Positions 16,986-24,737 of a stretch of 60,193 nucleotides of DNA are shown here, piece by piece. Made by a program: the position numbers and the translations under genes. The stretch lies in the IMG/VR virus record IMGVR_UViG_3300038557_000055, positions 1 to 60,193 of that record. One strand, written 5' to 3'. Every line of letters starts with the position of its first letter. Positions within the stretch are counted from its first letter, which is position 1. The stretch comes from a virus. Under the pieces are notes generated by a model. It did no database searches and had not been told where the DNA came from. It saw nothing but the letters and a program-made list of their open reading frames with translations.

Positions 16986-17239
16986 TGCGCGTCCTCCTTT
17001 GCGATGTAGAATGCTGCCTGTTCTCGCGCCACTGCAAGGGCACCGGGGAGCTTGAGCAGCGCCATAAGGACGGGAATGTGCGGCGGGATATCCTCTCCAT
17101 CCTTCTCCTTCAGCCACTTCAAAACCCGCTCGTAGCGGTGCCCCGTGATGGTGCAGAATTCAGCCAACGAGATGTCGAGTTCCTTCAGGTCATCCGACAG
17201 ATCGGATGGCGTCATCCGGGTGTACTCGATACGTCTCAC
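16982..17239 (-). CDS. Putative helix-turn-helix regulator
   Basis: An 85-residue protein starting with GTG 17239 behind AAGGAG. Residues 18-45 (LKELDISLAEFCTITGHRYE then RVLKWLKE) match the spacing of a Cro-type helix-turn-helix in small alphaproteobacterial phage proteins. It may tune expression of the leftward array in which it is encoded. Confidence 0.65.
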   Translation of the reverse strand: MRRIEYTRMTPSDLSDDLKELDISLAEFCTITGHRYERVLKWLKEKDGEDIPPHIPVLMALLKLPGALAVAREQAAFYIAKEDAQ

Positions 17240-17291
17240 GGTGGCTTTCTCCTTTCGCTGATCATCAGCATAGATTGAATCGTGGTCGAGG

Positions 17292-17465
17292 TCAGCGGTG
17301 GAACCACGCTCGAATCCTGCGGGCTCTGGAGCAAATGTCGGCGGCCAGGTCGAAGCCGCTGGCGGTGTACCGCACCAGCTTCATGATCCTGTCGCGCGTG
17401 GCGATGGAGCAAAGGCTATCGGCAAGGCCACCGACGAAGCCCGTGGCGTATTGTGCGAAGCTCAT
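17292..17465 (-). CDS. Small hypothetical protein
   Basis: A 57-residue protein starting MSFAQYATGF. GAAGGAG lies six bases before ATG 17465; another ATG directly upstream is less well spaced. The N-terminal half is hydrophobic, the C-terminus arginine-rich. Function unknown. Confidence 0.55.
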   Translation of the reverse strand: MSFAQYATGFVGGLADSLCSIATRDRIMKLVRYTASGFDLAADICSRARRIRAWFHR

Positions 17466-17502
17466 CATGTTCTCCTTCTCGGGGTTCCTGTAGCCCATGG
17501 CA

Positions 17503-17730
17503 TTAGTGCGCCACGATGAAGCGACGTTCATCCCCAGTGATCGTCGCGATTGACAGTTTAACGGCGGACAGCCTCTGTCCGAGCATCAGCATTCCGGCAT
17601 CTTCGTAGTTGTGGACGTAGCCCAGGAAACGCGGGCCATCGACGCCATTGAAGATGAAAGGCATCTTGTTTGACGTGGCGCCGGCATAGTGCCGGTCCAG
17701 CAAGACCTTGATCTGCTCCGATGACTGCAT
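17503..17730 (-). CDS. Small hypothetical protein
   Basis: A 75-residue protein starting MQSSEQIKVL. ATG 17730 follows the stop of the gene upstream by two bases in a GCTGACCATG junction that recurs in this array. The protein has a mixed alpha/beta pattern; no family is recognised. Confidence 0.6.
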   Translation of the reverse strand: MQSSEQIKVLLDRHYAGATSNKMPFIFNGVDGPRFLGYVHNYEDAGMLMLGQRLSAVKLSIATITGDERRFIVAH

Positions 17731-17732
17731 GG

Positions 17733-17936
17733 TCAGCGCCTCACCGTGATCTTGCCCTTGCCATAGGGTTCGAAGCCCCGCCCCCATGCCTTCTCTTCTG
17801 CTTGGGTGAGCTTACCGTTGCCGTACATGCTCAGGCCTTGGATCGTATTCCAGACAGCATAGCGGGCTTCCTTGGCGCTCAGCGGGGTGTCGAAGCTGGC
17901 GCGGATAGTGATAAGGTGCGAACGGGCTTTAGCCAT
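17733..17936 (-). CDS. Small basic hypothetical protein
   Basis: A 67-residue protein starting MAKARSHLIT, with AAAGGA at good spacing before ATG 17936. Glycine- and lysine-rich towards the end (EPYGKGKITVRR). Unknown function. Confidence 0.6.
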   Translation of the reverse strand: MAKARSHLITIRASFDTPLSAKEARYAVWNTIQGLSMYGNGKLTQAEEKAWGRGFEPYGKGKITVRR

Positions 17937-17965
17937 GTGAAATCCTTTCTGGCGCGCGGCGCCGG

Positions 17966-18346
17966 TCAATTGGTTGCGGGGGCGAGCAGCTTCTGTGCTC
18001 GCAGGTGATCTTGAGCAGCGCGCAGCATGTCGTTCGACGGATGAGCCCACGGTAGGGCGAGGCCGAAATGGGCGATCCGGGCTCTCGCGTTCTTCGACTG
18101 GATGGAATTCCAAACGCCGTCCTGCATCCGCTCCATTCTCAGAAACGCTGCTTCACGACGCTTCAACCGGAGCCTCTCAGCGGCGGCCAAGTCCGCCTCG
18201 AAACGTTCCCTGGCCCCCTTAACCGCGAGGGCATAGAACCGCTCAGCCTCCGCAAAGGCCTTGTCGCGCCAGTATGCTTCCTGTGTCGCTGTGCGTTCCA
18301 TGCGTTCGCGGTCGGCGTCAGACAGGATGAATTCGGGATTACGCAT
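17966..18346 (-). CDS. Hypothetical coiled-coil protein
   Basis: A 126-residue protein, nearly all helix, with long Arg/Glu-rich stretches (residues 12-80) that could form a coiled coil. It overlaps the upstream gene by eight bases. No function can be assigned. Confidence 0.65.
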   Translation of the reverse strand: MRNPEFILSDADRERMERTATQEAYWRDKAFAEAERFYALAVKGARERFEADLAAAERLRLKRREAAFLRMERMQDGVWNSIQSKNARARIAHFGLALPWAHPSNDMLRAAQDHLRAQKLLAPATN

Positions 18347-18611
18347 TGGCTGCCTCCTGATCTTTGCGGCGGAGCGGCGTGTTCGCCATGAAGCGGATGA
18401 GCTGCATCAGCTCCCGGTATTCGCGATCGCGGCTTGTCTTGGTCTGCTGCCGCCGAAGGTGCTGGAGGCACTGAACCCGGTGTTCGTCGCTCAACGGCCT
18501 ACCGTCGTCTGGATAGAGCGCGTACAGGCACGCGCCCGGGTCCGAGTCGTGGATGAACGATCCCCATTGCGAGGCCAACGCGTAGGCGCGTTCTTTGGAG
18601 ATGATGCGCAT
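18339..18611 (-). CDS. Small hypothetical protein
   Basis: A 90-residue protein starting MRIISKERAY. The start lies in the recurrent junction GAGGCCTGACCCATG. Charged and helical, with no recognised domain. Confidence 0.6.
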   Translation of the reverse strand: MRIISKERAYALASQWGSFIHDSDPGACLYALYPDDGRPLSDEHRVQCLQHLRRQQTKTSRDREYRELMQLIRFMANTPLRRKDQEAANA

Positions 18612-18614
18612 GGG

Positions 18615-18974
18615 TCAGGCCTCGACCTTAGCCTTCGCGCGACGGGCGATATCGGCGACGCTCAGAATCCATTGATCCTGTTCTTCACCGGTGTATTGCG
18701 TCCAAGTTGCGCCTTCGTCGGTCTCGTCGCATTCATTGCCGGCCGCATCCAGCCATCGCCCATCGGTCGAGCAACCTTCAATGATCTCGTCCAGAGCTGT
18801 AAGGAGCTCTGGCAACACCGCGATCCGCTTGGCCAACTCGGGCGCGTGTTCGCCATGGACCCAGATTGAAGCGTTTTCGGTCAGCTCCTCGGGAAGCATG
18901 ACGACGGTATAATCAACGCCGGTGTGGGCGACCCACGGGCCAAGCAAGAGCTTGGCAATCTCGTCGTTTGTCAT
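18615..18974 (-). CDS. Hypothetical acidic protein
   Basis: A 119-residue acidic protein starting MTNDEIAKLL. GGAGGG, embedded in the last codons of the gene upstream, serves as its ribosome site. The sequence is rich in Asp/Glu with several tryptophans. DNA mimicry, as in some anti-restriction proteins, would be compatible with the charge, but that is speculation. Confidence 0.6.
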   Translation of the reverse strand: MTNDEIAKLLLGPWVAHTGVDYTVVMLPEELTENASIWVHGEHAPELAKRIAVLPELLTALDEIIEGCSTDGRWLDAAGNECDETDEGATWTQYTGEEQDQWILSVADIARRAKAKVEA

Positions 18975-18975
18975 C

Positions 18976-19515
18976 TCAGCGGCCCTCCGCCCGGGCAATG
19001 AGGTCGTCCAGCATCACCAGCTTGATTGACTTCAGGCGTTCGCCCTCGTCATCTCCGGATGATGCCTCGCGTCGCCGGTAGTATTCGACCGTTCGGCGGA
19101 ATTCCTTCACCTCGGCCAAGAGGTCGGGCCGCGCGCGCTCACGCTGTATGGCTTTGCGGAGACCGGCCAGCAGGTCGGGAATGCCCTCCTGTGTCTCGTC
19201 GTCTTCGAAGCCGGCGGCGAAGCTTTCTGCCCTCACCAGCGAGTCGACAGTGTCGTTTACGCTGTTGATGTCGAGGCCGACGAGCTCGTGCTCTGCAATC
19301 TCGACGTAGCAATGCGCCGCGCCGTGAAAGTCCTGCAGCCACTCGACTTTTGCCCGCCAGTTCTTGGCCGTTGCGGTCGGCTTCCGCCTCGAATCCTTCA
19401 ACATGATGTTGACCAACTCAACGGCTTTCAAAGTGGCCGTCGAGGAATCCGCATGCGCCTCGGTTATGAGGCCGGGCACATGGAAGTGTTCAGCGGTCAA
19501 AATATGGATGTGCAT
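18976..19515 (-). CDS. Hypothetical protein
   Basis: A 179-residue protein starting MHIHILTAEH, with AAAGGAT before ATG 19515. Its N-terminus is histidine-rich and beta-like; the C-terminal half is helical, ending ARAEGR, where the coding sequence doubles as the ribosome site of the next gene. Function unknown. Confidence 0.6.
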   Translation of the reverse strand: MHIHILTAEHFHVPGLITEAHADSSTATLKAVELVNIMLKDSRRKPTATAKNWRAKVEWLQDFHGAAHCYVEIAEHELVGLDINSVNDTVDSLVRAESFAAGFEDDETQEGIPDLLAGLRKAIQRERARPDLLAEVKEFRRTVEYYRRREASSGDDEGERLKSIKLVMLDDLIARAEGR

Positions 19516-19528
19516 CGTTGTGATCCTT

Positions 19529-19633
19529 TCAAACTGGCAGCGGAAGGGGCGGCGTGATGAACACGGCCACGGCGAAAATCGCGGCGAGGATCACGACGAG
19601 CTGGAGGAGGTCGGCTAGGAGGTCTTGGAACAT
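19529..19633 (-). CDS. Small membrane protein
   Basis: A 34-residue protein (MFQDLLADLLQLVVILAAIF then AVAVFITPPLPLPV) with one strong membrane span. GGAGG at ideal spacing precedes ATG 19633, and the gene overlaps the upstream coding end by 19 bases. Its function is unknown; small hydrophobic phage peptides often act on host membrane proteins. Confidence 0.6.
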   Translation of the reverse strand: MFQDLLADLLQLVVILAAIFAVAVFITPPLPLPV

Positions 19634-19995
19634 TTCTGTTCCTCCTTGAGCCGTCGGGCGATGTCGGCAGGATCGGCCAAGCCGCCGTTCTTCCAGTCGA
19701 CTCGAGCAACGAACGCGGGGATGAATTCCCAATCGTAGGGAACAAGGTCGAGCGCTTCGGCTCCCTCGTTGCCGCCTATGAGGTCGAAGGTTTCCAGCGC
19801 CTTGTCGGCAAGGCTGATTGCCTCATAGCGCATCGTTGGCGTGCCGTATCGATCCCACATCGTTTCAAGGTCAGTTCGCCAAGCCGGCACAGGCTCATTG
19901 CCCTTCTTGGGGCTGTTCCACCGGGTCGAGGTCATCGCTTCCCAGATGCACAGCGCCGCCTCCATGCGGAGGGTTTCGGAGTAGCGCTTGGTCAT
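19615..19995 (-). CDS. Hypothetical protein
   Basis: A 126-residue protein starting MTKRYSETLR with an ATGA overlap with the gene upstream. Tryptophan-rich and acidic, ending in a basic helix. No family is recognised. Confidence 0.6.
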   Translation of the reverse strand: MTKRYSETLRMEAALCIWEAMTSTRWNSPKKGNEPVPAWRTDLETMWDRYGTPTMRYEAISLADKALETFDLIGGNEGAEALDLVPYDWEFIPAFVARVDWKNGGLADPADIARRLKEEQKCSKTS

Positions 19996-20210
19996 GGGCG
20001 CGGCTCCTGTCCCTCGTCATCGATCTGGTAGCGACCCTCGCCGGGGATGACAGAGAGGGTTTGGCCGACCAGCAGCGCCGGCTTGCCTATATGGATTTCC
20101 CCGTCGGCAATCTTGCGCGCGACGGCTTCGGCTACATCGGAATAGCCATAGTCGCGGTAGTAGCGTTCGGCGGCTTGGCGGCTGACAAAGTGCGAGGTTC
20201 CGGAGCGCAT
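19992..20210 (-). CDS. Small hypothetical protein
   Basis: A 72-residue protein starting MRSGTSHFVS at ATG 20210, chosen because the GGAGGG at the end of the upstream gene stands before it; the longer frame lacks this. Tyr-rich helix followed by a beta-rich segment. Unknown function. Confidence 0.6.
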   Translation of the reverse strand: MRSGTSHFVSRQAAERYYRDYGYSDVAEAVARKIADGEIHIGKPALLVGQTLSVIPGEGRYQIDDEGQEPRP

Positions 20211-20214
20211 CGGC

Positions 20215-21423
20215 TCAGCCCTCCGCCCGGCCAGTGTCGCCACAGGCTGCAATCAGAACCCTGCCGTTTTCGGTTGCGATAACCCCTTCGCCTGGGTGGC
20301 TCGCCAGATAGGTGTTAGCCTCCTCGTCTGAGCTGAAAGACGCAGTCACGTCGAAGGTTCGGCCCATCGTGCGATACGTGGTCGGTGCTTCCTGCTGGGC
20401 CTCGGCCTCGTTGACTGGCGCTGGCTCGTCGTCGACTTGCAGCGCCTTGATGACCTCTTGGGCGGCCCAGCGCCCGCCATTGTTCAGGTTCCGTTGCCAC
20501 GCGCCCTCGGATGGAGCCCAACGGAAGCCGTTCCGCTTCAGGAGATCGCGCGTTGTGGCATCGGGCTTCCCGGAGAACAGGATTTGAACGCGAGCGGCCT
20601 CGCCGTTCTCGACAACCTCGACCGCTCCGGCTGTGGTGTTGTGGGTTCGCGAGACGCGCCCCCGGGCGCGGTTACGCTCTATGTTGGCCAGCCGAGCCTC
20701 AAGCCGTTTGATCTCTGCCAGCTTGCCCGAAAGGGCATAAGAGCCATAGCCGCGCCCCATCCATTTATGGGCCGGAGCTACAACCGGCCTTGCGCGCTCC
20801 TCACGCCAGCCGGTGGCGTCAACCACGGCTTGCACCATGGCCTCTTCGCCTTCCTTCAACTTCGAGCGTATCGCGGCGTTGACCACCTTCATGACAGAGT
20901 GGGCGCTCTTGTGAGCCTCGATTTCGGCTCGCAACAGCTCTGGAGCATCCGGGTTGTTGGCGCGGATCGCATCACCGGGCATGCCGTGCGGAAATGCTGT
21001 GCGTTCCACCGCCTTGCGAGCCGCCCCAACGTGCTCGCTCAACGCCTTGTAGGCGTTGTCGGCCCAATCCATTCGCTTGCGGTTGCGATCTGTCGGGAAC
21101 CGCGCCGGCCCGACGATGAACCACGACATGCAGCGGGAATCCATCGCCCATGCCCGGCGTGTCATCGAGACGTGACGGGATGTGAAACGCTCCAGTTCCG
21201 CCGAAACGTCGAGAGTGCCGCCCATGCCAACCATTAGGCCGACGTGCTCGGCAAAGCCGTTGAGGCGCGCTGCCAGGTCTGACAGTTCGTGGCGTGCTCG
21301 CCTGTCAGGAAAGTGGGACAGAGCGTCCCAATTGTTCTCGATTTGCTTCGTGGTCAGCGTGAGCCCAAAGCCGCCGGCGGACACGGTTAAACAGTCCTCG
21401 TGGAAAGATGCAATTGCGGTCAT
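20215..21423 (-). CDS. DUF3560-like protein
   Basis: A 402-residue protein starting MTAIASFHED, with AAAGGAT upstream. The middle (residues 120-300) is a conserved-looking helical region with KWMGRGYGSYALSG and an Arg-rich helix LEARLANIERNRAR. Residues 320-365 read LFSGKPDATTRDLLKRNGFR then WAPSEGAWQRNLN, a segment typical of DUF3560-type proteins of plasmids and phages. The family's role is not established. It is the largest gene of the array. Confidence 0.7.
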   Translation of the reverse strand: MTAIASFHEDCLTVSAGGFGLTLTTKQIENNWDALSHFPDRRARHELSDLAARLNGFAEHVGLMVGMGGTLDVSAELERFTSRHVSMTRRAWAMDSRCMSWFIVGPARFPTDRNRKRMDWADNAYKALSEHVGAARKAVERTAFPHGMPGDAIRANNPDAPELLRAEIEAHKSAHSVMKVVNAAIRSKLKEGEEAMVQAVVDATGWREERARPVVAPAHKWMGRGYGSYALSGKLAEIKRLEARLANIERNRARGRVSRTHNTTAGAVEVVENGEAARVQILFSGKPDATTRDLLKRNGFRWAPSEGAWQRNLNNGGRWAAQEVIKALQVDDEPAPVNEAEAQQEAPTTYRTMGRTFDVTASFSSDEEANTYLASHPGEGVIATENGRVLIAACGDTGRAEG

Positions 21424-21512
21424 AGGATTGATCCTTTCGGGCATAGCTCCGCCGTGGCGCGTGACGCGCTCAAACAGGCGGGAACGGTTTCAGTTTGTGG
21501 GTTAGCGGATGC

Positions 21513-22316
21513 TCAGGCCGATCGCGGCCCGTCGGTCTTTCTTTCTACTGGCGCAAAGCCGGCATCGCGGTTGTGTGCCTTCACCAGCGCTTCAACAGTG
21601 AAAGGCTCGCACTGGCCGTGCAGTTCCATCACCAGTTGCGCACCACCCGGCCGGCCGTCTCCTTCGGTGTAAATTGCAGTTCCTCGGCATTCCCAAGGCT
21701 CGGGAGAGCGCCCGCGCACTCGCTCACGAAGGGCAAAGAACAAGTCGGTTCGCCCCTCCAGATCGTCGGTGGCGTTGTCGATGAACCACCACAGCGCATC
21801 GACAAGCGGCATTTCCGCAAGCATTGCCTCGTATGGTCCTGGCACGTGCTCGGCGATGGTGCGCGCGGCTTTCGCGCGCGGCTTGTAGTGGTGATAAAGC
21901 CAGGTTGGGCCGAGGTCGTTGCGGATGCCATGCAGCGCGCTCCCCATGCCTTCCACCGGCCCGCGCCATATTCTGGCGTTGTACCAGTAGATATCGGAGA
22001 GCTGAGCTCTCCACGTCCGGCAGCCGCGTGAGCGGTTGCGCTGGTAGCGGTGAGCCTCGGCGAATGCTTCAAGCGATTGGTGCTCGAATTCGGTTAGGGC
22101 GCGGAAGACGTCCCGCCATTTGAGCCCGAATACCTCGGCGCAGAAATCGGCGCTCGTCGTCCCGTCTTCCTCTTCGGGCAGGCGGACGGAGACTTGATTG
22201 CGGCCGTTGTCCGGCCAGCTATACACGATGTATTTCAAGCCCCGTGAGTTTGTCACCTCGTCACCCATTTCGACCGGGCGACCGTCCTTGTGGAAGAGAT
22301 TTCGCATTTTGCCCAT
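21513..22316 (-). CDS. Hypothetical protein
   Basis: A 267-residue protein starting MGKMRNLFHK. The N-terminal 60 residues (GDEVTNSRGLKYIVYSWPDN) look like a small beta-barrel. The remainder is rich in Trp and Arg without a recognisable motif. The start follows a GGCTGACCCATG junction. Confidence 0.6.
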   Translation of the reverse strand: MGKMRNLFHKDGRPVEMGDEVTNSRGLKYIVYSWPDNGRNQVSVRLPEEEDGTTSADFCAEVFGLKWRDVFRALTEFEHQSLEAFAEAHRYQRNRSRGCRTWRAQLSDIYWYNARIWRGPVEGMGSALHGIRNDLGPTWLYHHYKPRAKAARTIAEHVPGPYEAMLAEMPLVDALWWFIDNATDDLEGRTDLFFALRERVRGRSPEPWECRGTAIYTEGDGRPGGAQLVMELHGQCEPFTVEALVKAHNRDAGFAPVERKTDGPRSA

Positions 22317-22319
22317 GGG

Positions 22320-22496
22320 TCAGCCCTCCGCCTTCGGATTGATCCCGTGATCCTCGCAAATGTGGCGAAGCGCGCGCGGGTTCTCGATTGGGTAGCGTGC
22401 GCCGCTATCTTTCGTCGGGTTCCACCACTTGCCGAATGCGCCGTGAACCCAGCCCGCCGCACGTACAACGCGTTCCAAATCATTCAGCGTTTGCAT
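22320..22496 (-). CDS. Small hypothetical protein
   Basis: A 58-residue protein (MQTLNDLERVVRAAGWVHGA at the start, ending NPKAEG). GGAGGG in the last codons of the upstream gene precedes its ATG, and its own last codons do the same for the next gene. This symmetry is strong support that it is real. Function unknown. Confidence 0.65.
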   Translation of the reverse strand: MQTLNDLERVVRAAGWVHGAFGKWWNPTKDSGARYPIENPRALRHICEDHGINPKAEG

Positions 22497-22498
22497 GG

Positions 22499-22831
22499 TC
22501 AGCCCTCCGCCTTGGCGATGGCTGCCGCGACAAGTTCGCGTGCCTTGATTTTGTTCGCCGTTGCCTTCTCTGACCCACGAGCGGAGAGAGCCCGCATGGT
22601 CGGCCAGTCGGCCAGCAATTCCTCAACTGCTTTCAGCGTAGCCAGCATGTCGGACGCGCCGGCGAACAGATGGGCGCGGGCGATTGCTTCGGCCTTCCGC
22701 TTGGCTTCGTCCGGATCGCCGTAACCTTGTGTCCAGCCTACTTCGGCGACGAAGATGTCGCCTGACCAAATCACGGCACGAGCGCAGTATCGATGATCGC
22801 CAGTGTCCTTAATCTCCACGGTGTAGGTCAT
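22499..22831 (-). CDS. Hypothetical protein
   Basis: A 110-residue protein starting MTYTVEIKDT with GGAGATATCGAA before ATG 22831. The N-terminal 45 residues are beta-rich and the rest helical, ending AIAKAEG. No family is recognised. Confidence 0.65.
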   Translation of the reverse strand: MTYTVEIKDTGDHRYCARAVIWSGDIFVAEVGWTQGYGDPDEAKRKAEAIARAHLFAGASDMLATLKAVEELLADWPTMRALSARGSEKATANKIKARELVAAAIAKAEG

Positions 22832-22897
22832 TTCGATATCTCCATAGGCAAGCCGGCGCGCACCTGGCACGGCAACGGCTGCAAGGGTTTCGGGCTT

Positions 22898-23083
22898 TTA
22901 GGTGCGCAGGAAGTCGATGCGCGTTTTGGGGTTGGCGATGATGTATTCCGCCAGTTCCCGTTCGGTCATCAACGAACCGACACGACGGCCGTTTTGCATT
23001 ACATAGCCGTCATCGATACGGCTGGTGAAGTCGTTGGCGCGAATGACCAACAATGGTTCTGCTGTGCTTTGTGTAGCGCCCAT
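22898..23083 (-). CDS. Small hypothetical protein
   Basis: A 61-residue protein starting MGATQSTAEP at ATG 23083, preceded by GTGAGGG that overlaps the end of the next gene upstream. The C-terminal helix (MTERELAEYIIANPKTRIDF) is typical of small phage proteins, but no function is known. Confidence 0.6.
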   Translation of the reverse strand: MGATQSTAEPLLVIRANDFTSRIDDGYVMQNGRRVGSLMTERELAEYIIANPKTRIDFLRT

Positions 23084-23090
23084 CGTGCCC

Positions 23091-23198
23091 TCACAGTTCC
23101 AGGAACATACGCTTTGCAGCGATGCGGGCGCGGCGGTCGTCGCGGCGGATACGGCCAGCGGGCCGGTCGGTGAACTGAATACGTTCGGTCTTGCGCAT
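23091..23198 (-). CDS. Very small arginine-rich protein
   Basis: A 35-residue protein (MRKTERIQFTDRPAGRIRRD at the start) with eleven arginines. AAAGGAT stands nine bases before its ATG, identical in style to neighbouring starts. It may bind nucleic acid through charge alone. Confidence 0.55.
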   Translation of the reverse strand: MRKTERIQFTDRPAGRIRRDDRRARIAAKRMFLEL

Positions 23199-23284
23199 TT
23201 CGATATCCTTTCTAGGACGTGCCACAATTGGCGGGTTGATCTAGCGACCATCGCAACGCCGCGCTGGCGGCGCTGAAAAAGAGG

Positions 23285-23584
23285 CTAGGGCAGGTCGTTG
23301 TGTGCGAACCGCGCGGAACCGACCTTGGCGATATTGGAAAGCGCGACGAGCTCCCCCTCCTTCCTGACATGCTCGCAATAGTCCGCTTCGCCGAACTGGC
23401 CCGTGCCAGCCGCTATGCGTTCCTCTTGATCATCCCAACGAACGCGGCCATGCGTCTTTGGCATTCCCTCATACGGGCCAAGATAGGTGCCACGGCGCTG
23501 GGGAGCCGAACCGGTGAACTGTCCGGTGTTGCGCAGGAAGGATGCGGCGAGGGCTATGCGGTCGCCTGCTATCAGCTTGGCCAT
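23285..23584 (-). CDS. Hypothetical protein
   Basis: A 99-residue protein starting MAKLIAGDRIALAASFLRNT. Residues 5-60 have the alternating pattern of a small beta-barrel (GDRIALAA, RRGTYLGPYE, HGRVRWDD). The start sits in a GCGCTGACCATG junction. Function unknown. Confidence 0.65.
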   Translation of the reverse strand: MAKLIAGDRIALAASFLRNTGQFTGSAPQRRGTYLGPYEGMPKTHGRVRWDDQEERIAAGTGQFGEADYCEHVRKEGELVALSNIAKVGSARFAHNDLP

Positions 23585-23586
23585 GG

Positions 23587-23772
23587 TCAGCGCTCCAGCT
23601 CACACACAACCGGGGCATGAGCCAGGTTGCGGCGTAGATCATTGGGAAGGTCGCGGGGCAGGGCACGCGCGGCCACGGCTTGATTGCAGTCGTCATAGGT
23701 AAGGCCGGTGTCCAGCATATAGGAATGGGGCTGGCCTGACATGAGCAGGTAGGCGACAAGGGCGAACTTCAT
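23587..23772 (-). CDS. Small secreted or anchored protein
   Basis: A 61-residue protein with a short hydrophobic N-terminus (MKFALVAYLLMSGQPHS) that looks like a signal peptide or anchor, and two cysteines in the remainder (DDCNQAV, VVCELER) that could pair in the periplasm. Function unknown. Confidence 0.6.
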   Translation of the reverse strand: MKFALVAYLLMSGQPHSYMLDTGLTYDDCNQAVAARALPRDLPNDLRRNLAHAPVVCELER

Positions 23773-23777
23773 TGCCG

Positions 23778-24056
23778 TCAACCGTTGTAGATGGTGGACG
23801 TATGGCCGAACGTGCCCGGTCCATGATCGAAGTAGGCAAGGACGCCCGCCGTATGCAGTTCGTCCATTGCGTCCAGCACAACACGGGTGCTTTCCATACC
23901 AGCATCCGGCAGGCCCATAACCTCGGCCATAGCAAGCCAGTTGATAAAGACTGCGTGCTGGTTGTCGCATGAAGGGCTGGCTGCTGAGTGGGTGGCGCAA
24001 TAGCCCATAAGCGCAACCGCGTGTGCAGATAGCGCGCTCTTAGCAATCGTGATCAT
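23778..24056 (-). CDS. First gene of the leftward small-gene array
   Basis: A 92-residue protein starting MITIAKSALS with GGAGAT before the ATG. It has a hydrophobic N-terminal helix and a possible helix-turn-helix-like middle (residues 38-75), which I would not press. It is the promoter-proximal gene, about 340 bases from the operator-bearing control region. Confidence 0.6.
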   Translation of the reverse strand: MITIAKSALSAHAVALMGYCATHSAASPSCDNQHAVFINWLAMAEVMGLPDAGMESTRVVLDAMDELHTAGVLAYFDHGPGTFGHTSTIYNG

Positions 24057-24396
24057 CGGGTGATCTCCCGGCCTGCATGGGTTTCACAATTGAAACGCCT
24101 TCCGCCTTGGCCGTGTGTCATCGCTGACAGTCACAGAATAGCCGAACCGGAATAGGTGTCAATCCATTTCGGATAAAAATTTGCATTTTGTGACACGGCA
24201 ACTGAGCCAAGAACGGCACGGGCGCACGATAGCAAGAGCCATGCCAAGTGGACGGCCAGAGAGACAAGGGAAGGGCAGGCGGGACAAGCGCTCGAGGCCC
24301 CTACCGGGTGTCGGGTTAAAAAGTTGAGAGTAGCTACAGGACCGGCGTGCGCAGTGAAATTTTCGCGAGTGCAGAAAACACCCTTTTGCAAAATTG
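24057..24396. other. Leader of the leftward array, no gene seen
   Basis: No frame on either strand has a ribosome site and plausible composition. On the minus strand a possible promoter is TACAAT (about 24399-24394) with TTGCAT 19 bases upstream, reading into the small-gene array. It overlaps the first operator dyad. Confidence 0.4.
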
Positions 24397-24431
24397 TATC
24401 CGTAGCGGATTGACAATATGCAAACTGGATA
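24397..24431. promoter_or_regulatory. Third operator pair, divergent promoters
   Basis: Two dyads of the same form as at the CI/Cro region, TATCCG-TAG-CGGATT (24397-24411) and TATGCA-AAC-TGGATA (24417-24431), have centres 20 bp apart, close to two helical turns. A TTGACA -35 (24410-24415) lies between them for rightward transcription into the accessory operon; its -10 is unclear. The minus-strand promoter of the small-gene array overlaps the left dyad. The CI-like or Cro-like protein probably acts here. Confidence 0.7.
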
Positions 24432-24451
24432 GTAGCGTCGGGGCACATCAG

Positions 24452-24655
24452 ATGAAGGTCACTGAGATGCCTGACCAACTGCAACGGAAGTCATCGGAAC
24501 TGCCCAGCCGAGCACCGCTGGATTACGTCGAGATCTCGCCCTGGAGTGAGAAAGCCGCCACCGCGGAGATGGATTTCGACGGCTGGGATTTGTTCTTCCT
24601 CTGCCTCGCCTTCCTGATGATCCTCGGCGGCGTGGCCATCTGGCTCAGCTACTAG
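24452..24655 (+). CDS. Small membrane protein, first gene of the accessory operon
   Basis: A 67-residue protein starting MKVTEMPDQL with one C-terminal membrane span (LFFLCLAFLMILGGVAIWLS). It is the first gene after the third operator pair. Tail-anchored topology is likely. Function unknown; a short downstream gap holds the palindromic hairpin before the radical SAM gene. Confidence 0.65.
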   Translation: MKVTEMPDQLQRKSSELPSRAPLDYVEISPWSEKAATAEMDFDGWDLFFLCLAFLMILGGVAIWLSY

Positions 24656-24684
24656 CGCCGCCATCCTCCCAATCGAAACCACCT

Positions 24685-24714
24685 CAACCTTGTTCCTGCG
24701 ATGGAACGAGGTTG
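24685..24714 (+). promoter_or_regulatory. Palindromic leader hairpin, copy 2
   Basis: CAACCTTGTTCC (24685-24696) pairs with GGAACGAGGTTG (24703-24714) around TGCGAT. The 11-bp core and wobble position are identical to those of the hairpin at 4789-4824. It ends 23 bases before the radical SAM start codon and close to its GGAG ribosome site. Confidence 0.7.
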
Positions 24715-24737
24715 GCCGAACACATCCGGAGATATCC

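Noticed and set aside
18615-18974. Acidic protein as a DNA-mimic anti-restriction factor
   Set aside because: Charge alone supports the idea; no Ocr- or ArdA-like motif is visible, so I kept it as hypothetical.
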